Shown here piece after piece: positions 43,590-52,120 of a stretch of 64,000 bases of DNA; position 1 is the first letter of the stretch, and every line of letters begins with the position of its first letter. This DNA is from Oceanospirillum sp048264105 (GTDB taxonomy: Bacteria > Pseudomonadota > Gammaproteobacteria > Pseudomonadales > Halomonadaceae): contig JBLXDJ010000001.1 in the NCBI GenBank assembly GCA_048264105.1, positions 62,001-126,000 of the forward strand, written 5' to 3'. A model generated the notes under the pieces. That model ran no database searches. It worked only from the letters and a program-made list of their open reading frames with translations, and had not been told where the DNA came from. Made by a program: the position numbers and the translations under genes.

Positions 43590-45101
43590 ATGACAACTGA
43601 TATCCAGAACGCAGAAACGATTGGCCACCTGATTAACGGTCAGATCGTACAGGATGCCGAGCGCAGCCAGCCGGTTTATAACCCATCCACCGGTGAGATC
43701 AGCAAGCAGGTGGGTCTGGCATCCAAAGCCACTGTTGAAGAAGCGATTGCCACTGCTCAGGCGGCATATCCAGCCTGGCGTCAGACACCACCGCTGAAAC
43801 GTGCCCGTGTGATGTTCCGCTTTAAGCAACTGCTGGAAGAGAACGCGGACAAGATCTGCGCCATGATCGGTGAAGAGCACGGCAAGATCTCCCACGATGC
43901 GATGGGCGAGCTGCAGCGCGGTATCGAAAACGTCGAGTTTGCCTGCGGTATTCCGGATCTGCTGAAAGGCGAGTACAGCAAAAACGTTGGCCCGAATATC
44001 GACTCCTGGAGCGAGTTCCAGCCCTTAGGTGTGGTGGCCGGTATTACGCCGTTTAACTTCCCGGCCATGGTGCCTATGTGGATGTTCCCACTGGCGATCG
44101 CCTGCGGTAACACCTTTGTTCTGAAACCGTCTGAGCGCGATCCGTCCTCAACCCTGTATATCGCGCAGCTGCTGCACGAAGCGGGTCTGCCGGAAGGCGT
44201 ACTGAACGTGGTTAACGGTGACAAAGAAGCGGTGGATACCCTGCTGACCGACAAGCGCATCAAAGCGGTAAGCTTTGTGGGTTCGACTCCGATTGCGGAA
44301 TATATCTACGCAACTGCTAATGCCAACGGCAAGCGTTGTCAGGCGCTGGGTGGCGCGAAAAACCACGCCATCGTCATGCCGGACGCGGATATGGATAACG
44401 CCGTAAACCAGCTGCTGGGTGCTGCCTTTGGTTCCTCCGGTGAGCGTTGCATGGCGCTGTCGGTAGCCGTAGCGGTGGGTGATCAGGCAGCAGATGCACT
44501 GGTCAGCAAACTGAAAGAAGCGATGAAGCCGCTGAAAGTAGGTGCTTTCTCCGACAAATCCAACGACTTTGGCCCTGTGATTACCGCCGCACATCGCGAC
44601 AAGGTGGTGGGTTATATCTCAAGTTCTGAAGAAGATGGCGCAAACGTGGTCGTTGATGGCCGCGAACCTCAGGTAGCCGGTTACGACAACGGCTTCTTTG
44701 TGGGCGCAACCCTGATCGACCGTGTTACGCCAGAGATGGTCAGCTACCAGGAAGAGATCTTCGGCCCGGTGTTGCAGGTGGTGCGTGTTAACACCATGGA
44801 AGAAGCGATGCAGCTGATCAACGATCACGAATACGGCAACGGCACCTGCATCTTCACCCGTGACGGTGAAGCCGCGCGTTACTTCTCCGACATGATCGAA
44901 GTGGGCATGGTGGGTATCAACGTACCTCTGCCGGTTCCGGTGGCGTACCACAGCTTCGGCGGTTGGAAGCGCTCCCTGTTTGGTGACCTGCACGCCTACG
45001 GCCCGGATGGTGTTCGCTTCTACACCAAGCGCAAAACCATCACCCAACGCTGGCCTTCCAGCGGCGTACGTGAAGGCGTCAGCTTCGCCTTCCCGAGCTA
45101 A
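43590..45101 (+). CDS. mmsA: CoA-acylating (methyl)malonate-semialdehyde dehydrogenase
   Basis: The 503-residue aldehyde dehydrogenase has the MmsA pattern: TPFNFPAMVPMWMFPLAIA, FVLKPSERDP, FVGSTPIAEYIY, the catalytic Cys in GSSGERCMALSVAV (about C286), and the C-terminal VPLPVPVAYHSFGGWKRSLF. The family converts malonate semialdehyde to acetyl-CoA (and methylmalonate semialdehyde to propionyl-CoA) with CoA and NAD. It follows bauA by 117 bp and completes beta-alanine breakdown. Confidence 0.95.
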   Translation: MTTDIQNAETIGHLINGQIVQDAERSQPVYNPSTGEISKQVGLASKATVEEAIATAQAAYPAWRQTPPLKRARVMFRFKQLLEENADKICAMIGEEHGKISHDAMGELQRGIENVEFACGIPDLLKGEYSKNVGPNIDSWSEFQPLGVVAGITPFNFPAMVPMWMFPLAIACGNTFVLKPSERDPSSTLYIAQLLHEAGLPEGVLNVVNGDKEAVDTLLTDKRIKAVSFVGSTPIAEYIYATANANGKRCQALGGAKNHAIVMPDADMDNAVNQLLGAAFGSSGERCMALSVAVAVGDQAADALVSKLKEAMKPLKVGAFSDKSNDFGPVITAAHRDKVVGYISSSEEDGANVVVDGREPQVAGYDNGFFVGATLIDRVTPEMVSYQEEIFGPVLQVVRVNTMEEAMQLINDHEYGNGTCIFTRDGEAARYFSDMIEVGMVGINVPLPVPVAYHSFGGWKRSLFGDLHAYGPDGVRFYTKRKTITQRWPSSGVREGVSFAFPS

Positions 45102-45154
45102 GTTTCAGCACGAAACCTCCCTATGCACCGGCAGCGGTGTACCTCTGAGATATT

Positions 45155-45184
45155 GCCCCGGTTGACTGACCGGGGCTTTTTTTG
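45155..45184 (+). terminator. Terminator after mmsA
   Basis: GCCCCGGT and ACCGGGGC pair around 6 nt, followed by a run of seven T. Confidence 0.9.
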
Positions 45185-45211
45185 TTCTGGCGCTATTACT
45201 CAGAACGGCGA

Positions 45212-45240
45212 CTCGTTCCCATGTTCTACGTGGGAATGCC
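45212..45240 (+). repeat. REP-like hairpin, copy C
   Basis: CTCGTTCCCATGT-TCT-ACGTGGGAATGCC; the stem TTCCCATGT/ACGTGGGAA keeps pairing by a G-U. It lies just beyond the stop of the DUF6435-like gene. Confidence 0.8.
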
Positions 45241-45248
45241 TACCGCTC

Positions 45249-45428
45249 TTACTTGGATTCCTCCGCCTCCAACGCCGTAATCTGCTTATAGATCGCCTCC
45301 GCTTCCTCCGACAGAAACGAATAACTTTTAATATCGCCATTACGTTGAGCCAGCATCGCCTGCTCCAACTTGGTCGCGTATTCCTTTTTCAGTTTCTTGG
45401 TCGGGTCAGACTTAAAGAGAGAAAACAT
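45249..45428 (-). CDS. Small DUF6435-like protein
   Basis: The ATG at 45428 gives 59 residues, MFSLFKSDPTKKLKKEYATK and on; the frame to 45512 is unlikely to be used. Lys/Glu-rich helices (KLEQAMLAQRNGD, LSEEAEAIYKQI) match the small DUF6435 family of unknown function. It sits between two same-orientation REP-like repeats (45212 and 45515). Confidence 0.75.
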   Translation of the reverse strand: MFSLFKSDPTKKLKKEYATKLEQAMLAQRNGDIKSYSFLSEEAEAIYKQITALEAEESK

Positions 45429-45514
45429 AGGTGTACCGCCTGCAGTTAAAAAGAGTGTCAGGCTTGTACGGGGAAAGCGGGTAAGTCGATGTTGGGAGGA
45501 TGCTCGGCGCACAT

Positions 45515-45543
45515 CTCGTTCCCACGTTCTACGTGGGAATGCC
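45515..45543 (+). repeat. REP-like hairpin, copy D
   Basis: CTCGTTCCCACGT-TCT-ACGTGGGAATGCC; TTCCCACGT pairs perfectly with ACGTGGGAA. Compared with the others, changes in the two arms compensate. Confidence 0.8.
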
Positions 45544-45658
45544 TACCGGCCTGTCTGTCACATATCAAATACCTGCGGGAAAAATATAGCTTAGACCTAA
45601 TGCTTGGTTCCGCTAATGTAGGTGATCGGATAGACTGAAAAATCAAAGAATTACGGAA

Positions 45659-45695
45659 GCAGGTGAGTGCTCCATTTAACGGAACAGTCACCTGC
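45659..45695. repeat. Inverted repeat with 21-nt loop (first of two)
   Basis: GCAGGTGA (45659-45666) pairs with TCACCTGC (45688-45695). Confidence 0.7.
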
Positions 45696-45841
45696 AGCTC
45701 TTAGATTAAGAGCAAATAACGCATGAGCGTATGGCAGGGAAGCAGTCAGATCAGAAGATGGATTTTTCCTCTCTAATCCGAACTTTTCTCAAAATCTGCG
45801 AGTGTTTTAAGTAAGCATAATGTGTACGTGTTTTTATAGAT

Positions 45842-45880
45842 GCCTGATATACGGCGTAATCTTGAGGTTCCATATCAGGC
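45842..45880. repeat. Inverted repeat with 21-nt loop just before gajA
   Basis: GCCTGATAT (45842-45850) pairs with ATATCAGGC (45872-45880), followed by TTTAAT. It could act as an operator or attenuating hairpin for the defence operon. Confidence 0.7.
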
Positions 45881-45910
45881 TTTAATCGTGGGATAAGAAG
45901 GTAGGCTAGG

Positions 45911-47836
45911 ATGAAACTGCAGTCGATTCGGCTTTCAAATTTTAGAGGCTTCGGAGCTGTTCCAACAGAACTTACACTGGAAGATATTACTTATCTAATT
46001 GGCCCCAACGGGGCAGGCAAGACTGCAGCACTACAGGCTCTGTGCCGATTGTTCGCATTTGATCCTTCATTACGCCGTATTCAGCGCTCAGACTTCCATG
46101 TCCCGTACGATGAACAAGAGGCGCCCGAAGAAAGGCAGCTATGGATTGAGGCGGACTTTGTATTCCCCGAGTTAGAGGATGAAGAAGATAACTCGACCGT
46201 TGCTCCCCATTTCAGTCATATGCGCCTTGATGACCCTGACGGAATTCCTAGGGTGCGATATCGCCTAAGTGCCACTATGGGCCCAGATGGAGATATTGAT
46301 GAGACTTTTGTGTATGTGCTTGAAGCTGGTTCGGACGGTTCACCTCTGAATCCTCAAACGGTTCCGAGGTCTGAGCGAAATCACATACAAGTCCACTATC
46401 TGCCCGCAAGAAGAGACCCGGTTGACCACATTGCATATGGAACAAACGCGCTGCTTGGTCGCTTGCTACGGGCAGTCAACTGGGAAAATGAAAGGGCGAA
46501 GGTCAAAGGGTTTACCGAGCAGATTAGTGAGAGTTTGGCTGCTAATCCATCTATCAATGCTTTTAGTGACCATTTGAAAAAGACATGGAAGGCTTTGCAT
46601 AAGGGGAGATACTTTACAGATCCCAAAATTACCTTTGTGTCATCTGAGATCGAGGCTTTGCTTCGTCATATGTCCGTATCCTTCTCGCCGGGGCATAATG
46701 AAAATATTGTCGATTTTTCCCGACTCAGTGACGGTCAGAAGTCGATGCTCTATCTATCTTTGGTCCTATCATCTCAAGCAGTTGGTCGTGCAGTCCTTGC
46801 CGGTGAGGACGACTCTTTTGACCCTGAAAAGTTGCGTCCGCCAGTCTTTACTTTAATAGCCCTTGAGGAACCAGAGAACAGCCTCTCACCTCACTATTTG
46901 GGGAGGATTGTCAGCGCTCTTAACTCAATGACGAGCAACGAAGATGCTCAGGCCCTAATTGCTACGCATGCTCCTTCGATGTTGCGACGTGTCGATCCGG
47001 AATGTATTCGATATCTTCGACTTACCGAAACTCGGCAATCAAAAATTACGAAAATCCAATTGCCCTCTAGAAAAGATGAAGCGCATAAGTTTGTACGCGA
47101 GGCCGTCCAGGCGTTTCCAGAGATCTACTTCTCGCGTTTGGTTGTGTTGGGTGAAGGGGATAGTGAAGAAATTGTGTTGCCACGTGTTTTCAGTGCGAAA
47201 GGGGTACCCGTTGACGAATCAGCGGTGACGATTGCTCCTTTGGGAGGGCGACACGTCAACCATTTTTGGCGCCTGCTATCCGCACTGCAGATACCATATT
47301 TAACCCTTCTTGATTTGGATGTAGCTAGATATCAAGCTGGCTGGGGACGGATCAAGAATGTCAATGACCAACTGGCAAAGTTTGAACCGGAAAAAGTCCT
47401 TCCAGCTACTTTTAATCTTCCAAAATGGAATGCTGATGAAACGCCAGTCCGTACTCATCATTTTTTTGAAAACGGTGCGAAGGATATCTTCGGAGAGTTG
47501 GAAACACGTGGGATATTCTTTTCGTTTCCTATGGATTTGGACTTTTCAATGCTTCTTGCTTTTCCAGATGCTTATGGTGTTCAGCAGGAAGTTCCAGATG
47601 ACTCAACGATTAAAGCCGTTTTGGGCAAGAGCCATAATGACTTATCCCAATACAGCGGAGCCGAGCTTAATCTTTTCTCGACATATCACAAGCTTTTTAA
47701 ACTTGGTAGTAAGCCCGCTGCGCATATAGATGCTTTTGCTCAACTGAGCGACGAGGAATTGCTGGTGAACATGCCAGAATCATTTGGACGACTTGCAGAT
47801 GCCGTGATAGCCAAGCTTGCGGAGCTGCCAGAGTGA
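45911..47836 (+). CDS. gajA: Gabija GajA-like OLD-family ATPase/TOPRIM nuclease
   Basis: The 641-residue protein has an ABC-type ATPase: Walker A GPNGAGKT (31-38), signature LSDGQKS (272-278), Walker B TLIALEEPEN (314-323) and switch ATHAP (351-355). A C-terminal TOPRIM domain shows the acidic residues E415 (LGEGDSEE) and D468/D470 (LLDLD). OLD nucleases paired with a UvrD-like helicase define Gabija, which nicks DNA and blocks phages when nucleotide pools fall (established for the family). It overlaps gajB by 4 nt. It is somewhat longer than the best-known GajA. Base composition is lower in GC than the flanks, a sign of transfer. Confidence 0.9.
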   Translation: MKLQSIRLSNFRGFGAVPTELTLEDITYLIGPNGAGKTAALQALCRLFAFDPSLRRIQRSDFHVPYDEQEAPEERQLWIEADFVFPELEDEEDNSTVAPHFSHMRLDDPDGIPRVRYRLSATMGPDGDIDETFVYVLEAGSDGSPLNPQTVPRSERNHIQVHYLPARRDPVDHIAYGTNALLGRLLRAVNWENERAKVKGFTEQISESLAANPSINAFSDHLKKTWKALHKGRYFTDPKITFVSSEIEALLRHMSVSFSPGHNENIVDFSRLSDGQKSMLYLSLVLSSQAVGRAVLAGEDDSFDPEKLRPPVFTLIALEEPENSLSPHYLGRIVSALNSMTSNEDAQALIATHAPSMLRRVDPECIRYLRLTETRQSKITKIQLPSRKDEAHKFVREAVQAFPEIYFSRLVVLGEGDSEEIVLPRVFSAKGVPVDESAVTIAPLGGRHVNHFWRLLSALQIPYLTLLDLDVARYQAGWGRIKNVNDQLAKFEPEKVLPATFNLPKWNADETPVRTHHFFENGAKDIFGELETRGIFFSFPMDLDFSMLLAFPDAYGVQQEVPDDSTIKAVLGKSHNDLSQYSGAELNLFSTYHKLFKLGSKPAAHIDAFAQLSDEELLVNMPESFGRLADAVIAKLAELPE

Positions 47837-49506
47837 TTGCTGTAGATGCATGGCTGCCTTCGGATGGGCTAACGCTTGAACCCAATGCACTGAGGGCTGC
47901 GAAGGAGCAAGCCCGCTGTCTTGCACTGACGGCAGGGCCTGGCGCGGGCAAGACGGAAATGCTTGCACAGAGAGCTGACTTCCTCCTACGAACCGGAACC
48001 TGCCGTTATCCGAAGAGAATACTCGCTATTTCTTTCAAAGTTGACGCCAGCAAAAACTTGAAGGAGCGAATCCAGCGACGCTGTGGACAAGAACTGGCTT
48101 CCCGATTTGATAGCTACACATTTCATGCGTTTGCAAAGCGTATCATTGATCGTTTCCGAGTAGTGCTTACTGGTGATGATGCTCTTGATCTGGATTATTC
48201 GATTGGCGAGAAAAAAGTCACAAGAAGGCAAATTACATTTCAAGATCTTGTGCCGCTAGCAACTCAAATTATCAAGGTCTCTGCTGTCGCAAGAAATGCC
48301 ATACGCCAAACTTACAGCGACGTTTTCTTGGATGAGTTCCAGGACTGTACGGATCAGCAGTATGAACTTGTGAAGATAGCCTTCCAAGGTACGAGCATTC
48401 GCCTTACCGCTGTCGGTGACACCAAGCAGAAAATTATGGGATGGGCAGGTGCTTTGGATGGAATTTTCCAAACTTTCGCTAGGGATTTTGCAGCCGTCCC
48501 TCTAAACATGTACCGAAATTTTCGTTCAAAACCCCGCTTGCTTCGGATGCAGAACGAGATAATTAGTGTGCTTGATCCAGCGTCCGTCATGCCACATAAC
48601 CAACTTGCTGGTGAAGAGGGAGAGGTATTTACTTTGCAATTCAAGAATGCCCAAGAGGAAGCGGTGCATTTGGCCGGTCTGATTGCTGGGTGGATAAGAA
48701 ATGAACAGGTTCCTTTCTCCGAAATCGCTGTATTAGTGTCCAAACAACTAAATCTTTATGCCAACCACCTGATGGAGGAATTGGAAGCTAGGGGAATACC
48801 GTACCGGAACGAGCAGGAGATGCAGGATATTACTGTCGAACCTGCCGCAAGGCTCGTTGTTGACTACTTGTCGTGCCTTTATGGTCAGCGAGAGCCCAAA
48901 GCCTGGATTCGGTTGATGAATCAATTGACTCCCTTTGCCGATGATGAGGTGCAGTCTAGCGTAAGGCAAAATTTTCAAAGCTTTTTCAAGGAACAGCGAA
49001 AAATTATTGCCATGGATAAGCTGCTTTTGGGGTGGTGGGATTCTGCGTGTAGGTTTTTGGATAAAATAGGCATGGAGACTCTTATTGCGCTTTCTCCTGA
49101 CTATGGGTCCAAAGCGAGGTTAGATGAAGTTCTCAAGGATACCAAAGCTCGCATTGAAGAATTGCTTGAACTTACCACCGATTTACCCGAAGCCATGACT
49201 CGTTTCTCTGATGACCAAGCCGTTCGTATTTTGACTATTCATAAGAGCAAGGGATTAGAGTTCGACTCAACGATAATCATGGCCGTCGAAAAAGAAATTT
49301 TCTTTGGCGATAAAGATGCTAATCGGTGTGCTTTCTTTGTGGGTGTATCGAGAGCTAAACGACGCCTAGTGCTAACCCATGTTATTGAAAGAGAAAAACC
49401 GAAAAATCATGATGGCTGTTGGGATGTGCGCCGAACTCCCCAGCAAGAATATATTAACTTTGCTCTTCCTTATTTAAATAGATCTGATGAAGAGTTAAGT
49501 GATTGA
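47833..49506 (+). CDS. gajB: Gabija GajB-like UvrD/Rep-family helicase
   Basis: The 557-residue protein starts at a GTG overlapping the gajA stop (GTGA). Superfamily 1 motifs are complete: AGPGAGKT (34-41), DEFQDCT (167-173), VGDTKQKIMGW (194-204), YRNFRSKPRLL (227-237), ILTIHKSKGLEFD (466-478) and FVGVSRAKRRLVL (502-514). It is shorter than UvrD (about 720 residues), as expected for GajB. With GajA it forms a defence complex in which GajB senses DNA ends and activates GajA (family knowledge). A terminator follows at 49569. Confidence 0.9.
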   Translation: MIAVDAWLPSDGLTLEPNALRAAKEQARCLALTAGPGAGKTEMLAQRADFLLRTGTCRYPKRILAISFKVDASKNLKERIQRRCGQELASRFDSYTFHAFAKRIIDRFRVVLTGDDALDLDYSIGEKKVTRRQITFQDLVPLATQIIKVSAVARNAIRQTYSDVFLDEFQDCTDQQYELVKIAFQGTSIRLTAVGDTKQKIMGWAGALDGIFQTFARDFAAVPLNMYRNFRSKPRLLRMQNEIISVLDPASVMPHNQLAGEEGEVFTLQFKNAQEEAVHLAGLIAGWIRNEQVPFSEIAVLVSKQLNLYANHLMEELEARGIPYRNEQEMQDITVEPAARLVVDYLSCLYGQREPKAWIRLMNQLTPFADDEVQSSVRQNFQSFFKEQRKIIAMDKLLLGWWDSACRFLDKIGMETLIALSPDYGSKARLDEVLKDTKARIEELLELTTDLPEAMTRFSDDQAVRILTIHKSKGLEFDSTIIMAVEKEIFFGDKDANRCAFFVGVSRAKRRLVLTHVIEREKPKNHDGCWDVRRTPQQEYINFALPYLNRSDEELSD

Positions 49507-49568
49507 GACAATTTTAATCATTAAACTCCCGACCAAAATTTCTCTAATGTACCTACTATCTTCTAAAC

Positions 49569-49596
49569 ACGGTCAGCCATGCTGGCCGTTGTTTTT
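49569..49596 (+). terminator. Terminator after the Gabija operon
   Basis: ACGGTCAGC and GCTGGCCGT pair around CAT with one mismatch, followed by GTTTTT. Confidence 0.8.
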
Positions 49597-49623
49597 CATA
49601 TCACCTAAACCACGGAGTCGCTT

Positions 49624-49791
49624 ATGACTAGGCCTCTGAACCAGTTACTGGAAAAGCTAAACCCTGACGTTGTTAAGGCTGCAGAACAGCGTGCAGAAAT
49701 AGAGATTAAGCAACTGAAAACCACTATGCTGCAGGAGCAGCCAGAATCCTCTCAAGTTGAAACCCAGAAGCCCAAACCACCGGAGAACTAA
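49624..49791 (+). CDS. Small hypothetical protein upstream of LysE
   Basis: A 55-codon frame starts at an ATG with CGGAG 6 nt upstream and reads MTRPLNQLLEKLNPDVVKAA and on, ending KPKPPEN. Helix-rich and charged, its start resembles the N-termini of short HigA-like antitoxins, but no helix-turn-helix follows. Its stop is one base before the LysE ATG, and the LysE ribosome-binding site GGAG lies inside its end, so the two are translationally coupled. Function is unknown. Confidence 0.6.
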   Translation: MTRPLNQLLEKLNPDVVKAAEQRAEIEIKQLKTTMLQEQPESSQVETQKPKPPEN

Positions 49792-49792
49792 A

Positions 49793-50431
49793 ATGGATTT
49801 AAACGCTATTGTCGCTTTTATCGCCGTGGCGACTTTGCTGGTGATCTCTCCGGGGCCGAATGGCTTTCTGATCGCTAAGACAGTGCCTCTCTCCGGTCAT
49901 CGGGTGGGGCTGACCAACATTGCGGGCTTTGTGGCCGCGTTCTATGTTCACGGTACGTTGTCGATATTCGGTATCTCCATTCTGCTGGTGCAATCCGCCA
50001 ACGCATTTTTTGTTTTTAAGATGCTGGGGGCGGCGTATTTAATCTGGCTGGGTATTAAAGCCCTGCGAAATGCGATCCGGCAGCCTGCCGCTCAAACGAC
50101 CTCGGCAGCAGAACCGGCACAAAAGCCGGTTTCGATGAAAGGGGCGTTTTACGAAGGCTTTTTAACCAACATTCTGAACCCAAAAGTATCGGTTTTTTAT
50201 CTGGCGGCTTTCCCGCAGTTTATGCCGGTGGATGGCAGCGCCCTAAGCGCTTACTCACTGGTTACTGCTCACTCGCTGGTCAATGTGCTCTGGTTCTCGG
50301 CCATGGTGTTTACCCTGAGCAGGATAAAATCCGCCACCAACAACCCAGCCTTTAAGGTCTGGTTAAACTCAATCACGGGTGTGGTTTTTATCGGTTTTGG
50401 GGCAAAACTCGCGCTGACCAAAAGCAGCTGA
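49793..50431 (+). CDS. LysE-family exporter
   Basis: The ATG at 49793 gives 212 residues; the frame to 49757 is the upstream part of another gene. The first helix and the glycine/proline motif ISPGPNGFLIAKTVPLSGHR, then GFLTNILNPKVSVFYLAAFP, are LysE/RhtB signatures. About six membrane segments. It probably exports an amino acid or homoserine-lactone-like compound. Confidence 0.9.
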   Translation: MDLNAIVAFIAVATLLVISPGPNGFLIAKTVPLSGHRVGLTNIAGFVAAFYVHGTLSIFGISILLVQSANAFFVFKMLGAAYLIWLGIKALRNAIRQPAAQTTSAAEPAQKPVSMKGAFYEGFLTNILNPKVSVFYLAAFPQFMPVDGSALSAYSLVTAHSLVNVLWFSAMVFTLSRIKSATNNPAFKVWLNSITGVVFIGFGAKLALTKSS

Positions 50432-50542
50432 CCGCCGCATTGCCTTAGATTTTCCGACCGCTTCAACCGACACGCCTTTTTCGCATTATGCCCTTGGGCA
50501 TCTCTGGTCTATGGTTATAGCTTCACTGAAAGGAGTTTATTT

Positions 50543-50896
50543 ATGTCATTTGTCGATGGATTTGTAGCCGCTGTACCGACCGCGAATAAAGCGCAGTACC
50601 TTGAGCACAGCAGGCTGTCAGCCGAGGTGTTTAAAGAGTTCGGGGCATTAAAGGTGATGGAGGCTTGGGGCAATGATGTGCCGGATGGTGAGGTCACGTC
50701 ATTTCCGATGGCTGTGCAGGCAAAAGAGGGTGAAACCGTGGTGTTCTCCTGGGTTATCTGGCCGTCCAAAGAGGTTCGGGATGCTGGCTGGCAGCAGGTG
50801 ATGGAAGACCCGAGAATGAGTCCTGAAACTAACCCCATGCCTTTCGATGGTAAGCGGATTATTTATGGTGGTTTTGACGTTATTTTGGACATGTAG
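50543..50896 (+). CDS. DUF1428 (YbaA-like) protein
   Basis: The 117-residue protein has MSFVDGFVAAVPTANK, FGALKVMEAWGNDVPDG, VVFSWVIWPSKEVRDAGW and FDGKRIIYGGFDVIL. This is the DUF1428 family, a dimeric alpha/beta barrel-like fold of unknown function. AAAGGAG is 9 nt upstream. Confidence 0.92.
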   Translation: MSFVDGFVAAVPTANKAQYLEHSRLSAEVFKEFGALKVMEAWGNDVPDGEVTSFPMAVQAKEGETVVFSWVIWPSKEVRDAGWQQVMEDPRMSPETNPMPFDGKRIIYGGFDVILDM

Positions 50897-50943
50897 TTTT
50901 GGATAAGTAGGTCTGGGCTATTTATAGGGCTGGGCGTTAAGGC

Positions 50944-51645
50944 CTAGTCAAATTCCTTGCTCTCCATCCCCCCATACTTCTCATTCAGAAATCCCTTGAA
51001 CGAAACCCTGTCATCCTCTGCAAACACACGGTCAGTGATGCTGACCGTTGTGATGCGATCCACACGAAAACTCCGATAGCCCTGCCGTAACTCGCACCAT
51101 GCGGCGAGTGTCCAGATCTTGCCCCAGAAGAAGAGGCCAAGTGGCCTGAGTTCCCGCTGGGTGGTTTCCTCTTTCAGGCTCAGGTATTCGATGCGGATGA
51201 TCTGTTTGGCGTTAACCGCTTCCCGCAGTTCGTCCATCAGGGCGGAGGTGGCATCGTTTGCGAGCAGTTCCGGCGTGTAGAGCCTTGGCTTGGCGAGTTC
51301 TGTTTTCAGGTTGTCGGGCAGTACCGCTTCAATCTTGTCCAGTGCGCTGTCGGCGGAGCGGGAGAGTTTTGATCCTGCCCAGGTTTTGACAAGGCGGGCG
51401 GCGATCACCAAGGCTTCAATCTCTTCTTTGGTGAACATGATGGGAGGAATATCAAAGCCGTGGCGCAGCACGTAGCCCACTCCGGCTTCCCCTTCGATGG
51501 GAACACCGGAGAGCATCAGATCCTGAATATCCCGATAGATGGTGCGCTCAGACACTTCGAGCTTTTCCGCCAGCCATTTCGCCGTGGTTAACCGGCGGTT
51601 ACGCAGGTATTGGATAATCTGGAAAAGTCGGTCAGCCCGGCGCAC
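50944..51645 (-). CDS. YafY-type WYL-domain regulator
   Basis: The 233-residue protein has an N-terminal HTH_11 (LTTAKWLAEKLEVSERTIYR, about 18-37) and a WYL domain (IRIEYLSLKEETTQRELRPL, WTLAAWCELRQGYRSFRVDR). WYL regulators respond to nucleic acid or small ligands; the target is unknown. It lies downstream of the VOC-family gene on the same strand and may regulate it. Confidence 0.92.
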   Translation of the reverse strand: MRRADRLFQIIQYLRNRRLTTAKWLAEKLEVSERTIYRDIQDLMLSGVPIEGEAGVGYVLRHGFDIPPIMFTKEEIEALVIAARLVKTWAGSKLSRSADSALDKIEAVLPDNLKTELAKPRLYTPELLANDATSALMDELREAVNAKQIIRIEYLSLKEETTQRELRPLGLFFWGKIWTLAAWCELRQGYRSFRVDRITTVSITDRVFAEDDRVSFKGFLNEKYGGMESKEFD

Positions 51646-51697
51646 GGGAATCTCCTTGATGGGATACTGTTTTTTTGGCTATCGTCAGCCGCTGTTT

Positions 51698-51723
51698 TTA
51701 TCGGCTAAATTTGTCGGCTAAAT
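51698..51723 (-). repeat. 13-bp tandem duplication between VOC and WYL genes
   Basis: TTATCGGCTAAAT and TTGTCGGCTAAAT are adjacent, differing at one base, just after the VOC gene stop (minus strand). Confidence 0.7.
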
Positions 51724-51739
51724 CTATGGGTTAAAGAGT

Positions 51740-52120
51740 TTAGCCCATTGAGTGGATGCCGATGCGATTGCCCTCGGTATCCATAAAGTGCGCAATATAG
51801 CCGATCTGGTCGCTAAGATGGACTTTAGGCAGCAGCACTTTACCACCGGCAGCTTCCACTTTCGACAGAACCACGGCCAGATCTTCGCCGCCATTCAGAT
51901 ACACCACGCAGCCCTCCGCTGAGGGTTTAAAGCCTTCGCCACAGACCACAGCACCGGATACATGGGCTTTATTGCCGTGGGGGAATAATGCCTGACGCAG
52001 GCCGCTCATCTCAAAGTCTTCCAGCTCGACATCCAGAATGGTCTGATAAAAGTTTACCGCGCGCCCGAAGTCGGTAGCCGGAATCTCAAACCAAACGGCG
52101 ATATTGATGTTGTTGTCCAT
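51740..52120 (-). CDS. VOC-family (glyoxalase-like) protein
   Basis: The 126-residue protein has WFEIPATDFGRAVNFYQTIL at the start and HFMDTEGNRIGIHS at the end, the VOC double-repeat pattern. Metal ligands are incomplete, so it may bind or act on a small molecule rather than methylglyoxal. An AGGAGAG site precedes the ATG. Confidence 0.9.
   Translation of the reverse strand: MDNNINIAVWFEIPATDFGRAVNFYQTILDVELEDFEMSGLRQALFPHGNKAHVSGAVVCGEGFKPSAEGCVVYLNGGEDLAVVLSKVEAAGGKVLLPKVHLSDQIGYIAHFMDTEGNRIGIHSMG

Larger units (their letters stand above)
45429..45910. promoter_or_regulatory. Region before the Gabija operon: REP copy D and two long-loop inverted repeats
   Basis: No gene is supported; a 77-codon minus frame at 45458-45691 looks random. 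REP-like copy D lies at 45515-45543. Inverted repeats GCAGGTGA-N21-TCACCTGC (45659-45695) and GCCTGATAT-N21-ATATCAGGC (45842-45880) follow; the second ends 30 bp before gajA. A CATAAT box at 45816-45821 is a possible -10. Composition becomes more A/T-rich towards gajA. Confidence 0.6.

Noticed and set aside
45458..45691. 77-codon minus frame before gajA
   Set aside because: It runs through a REP-like hairpin and an inverted repeat and has random-looking composition.
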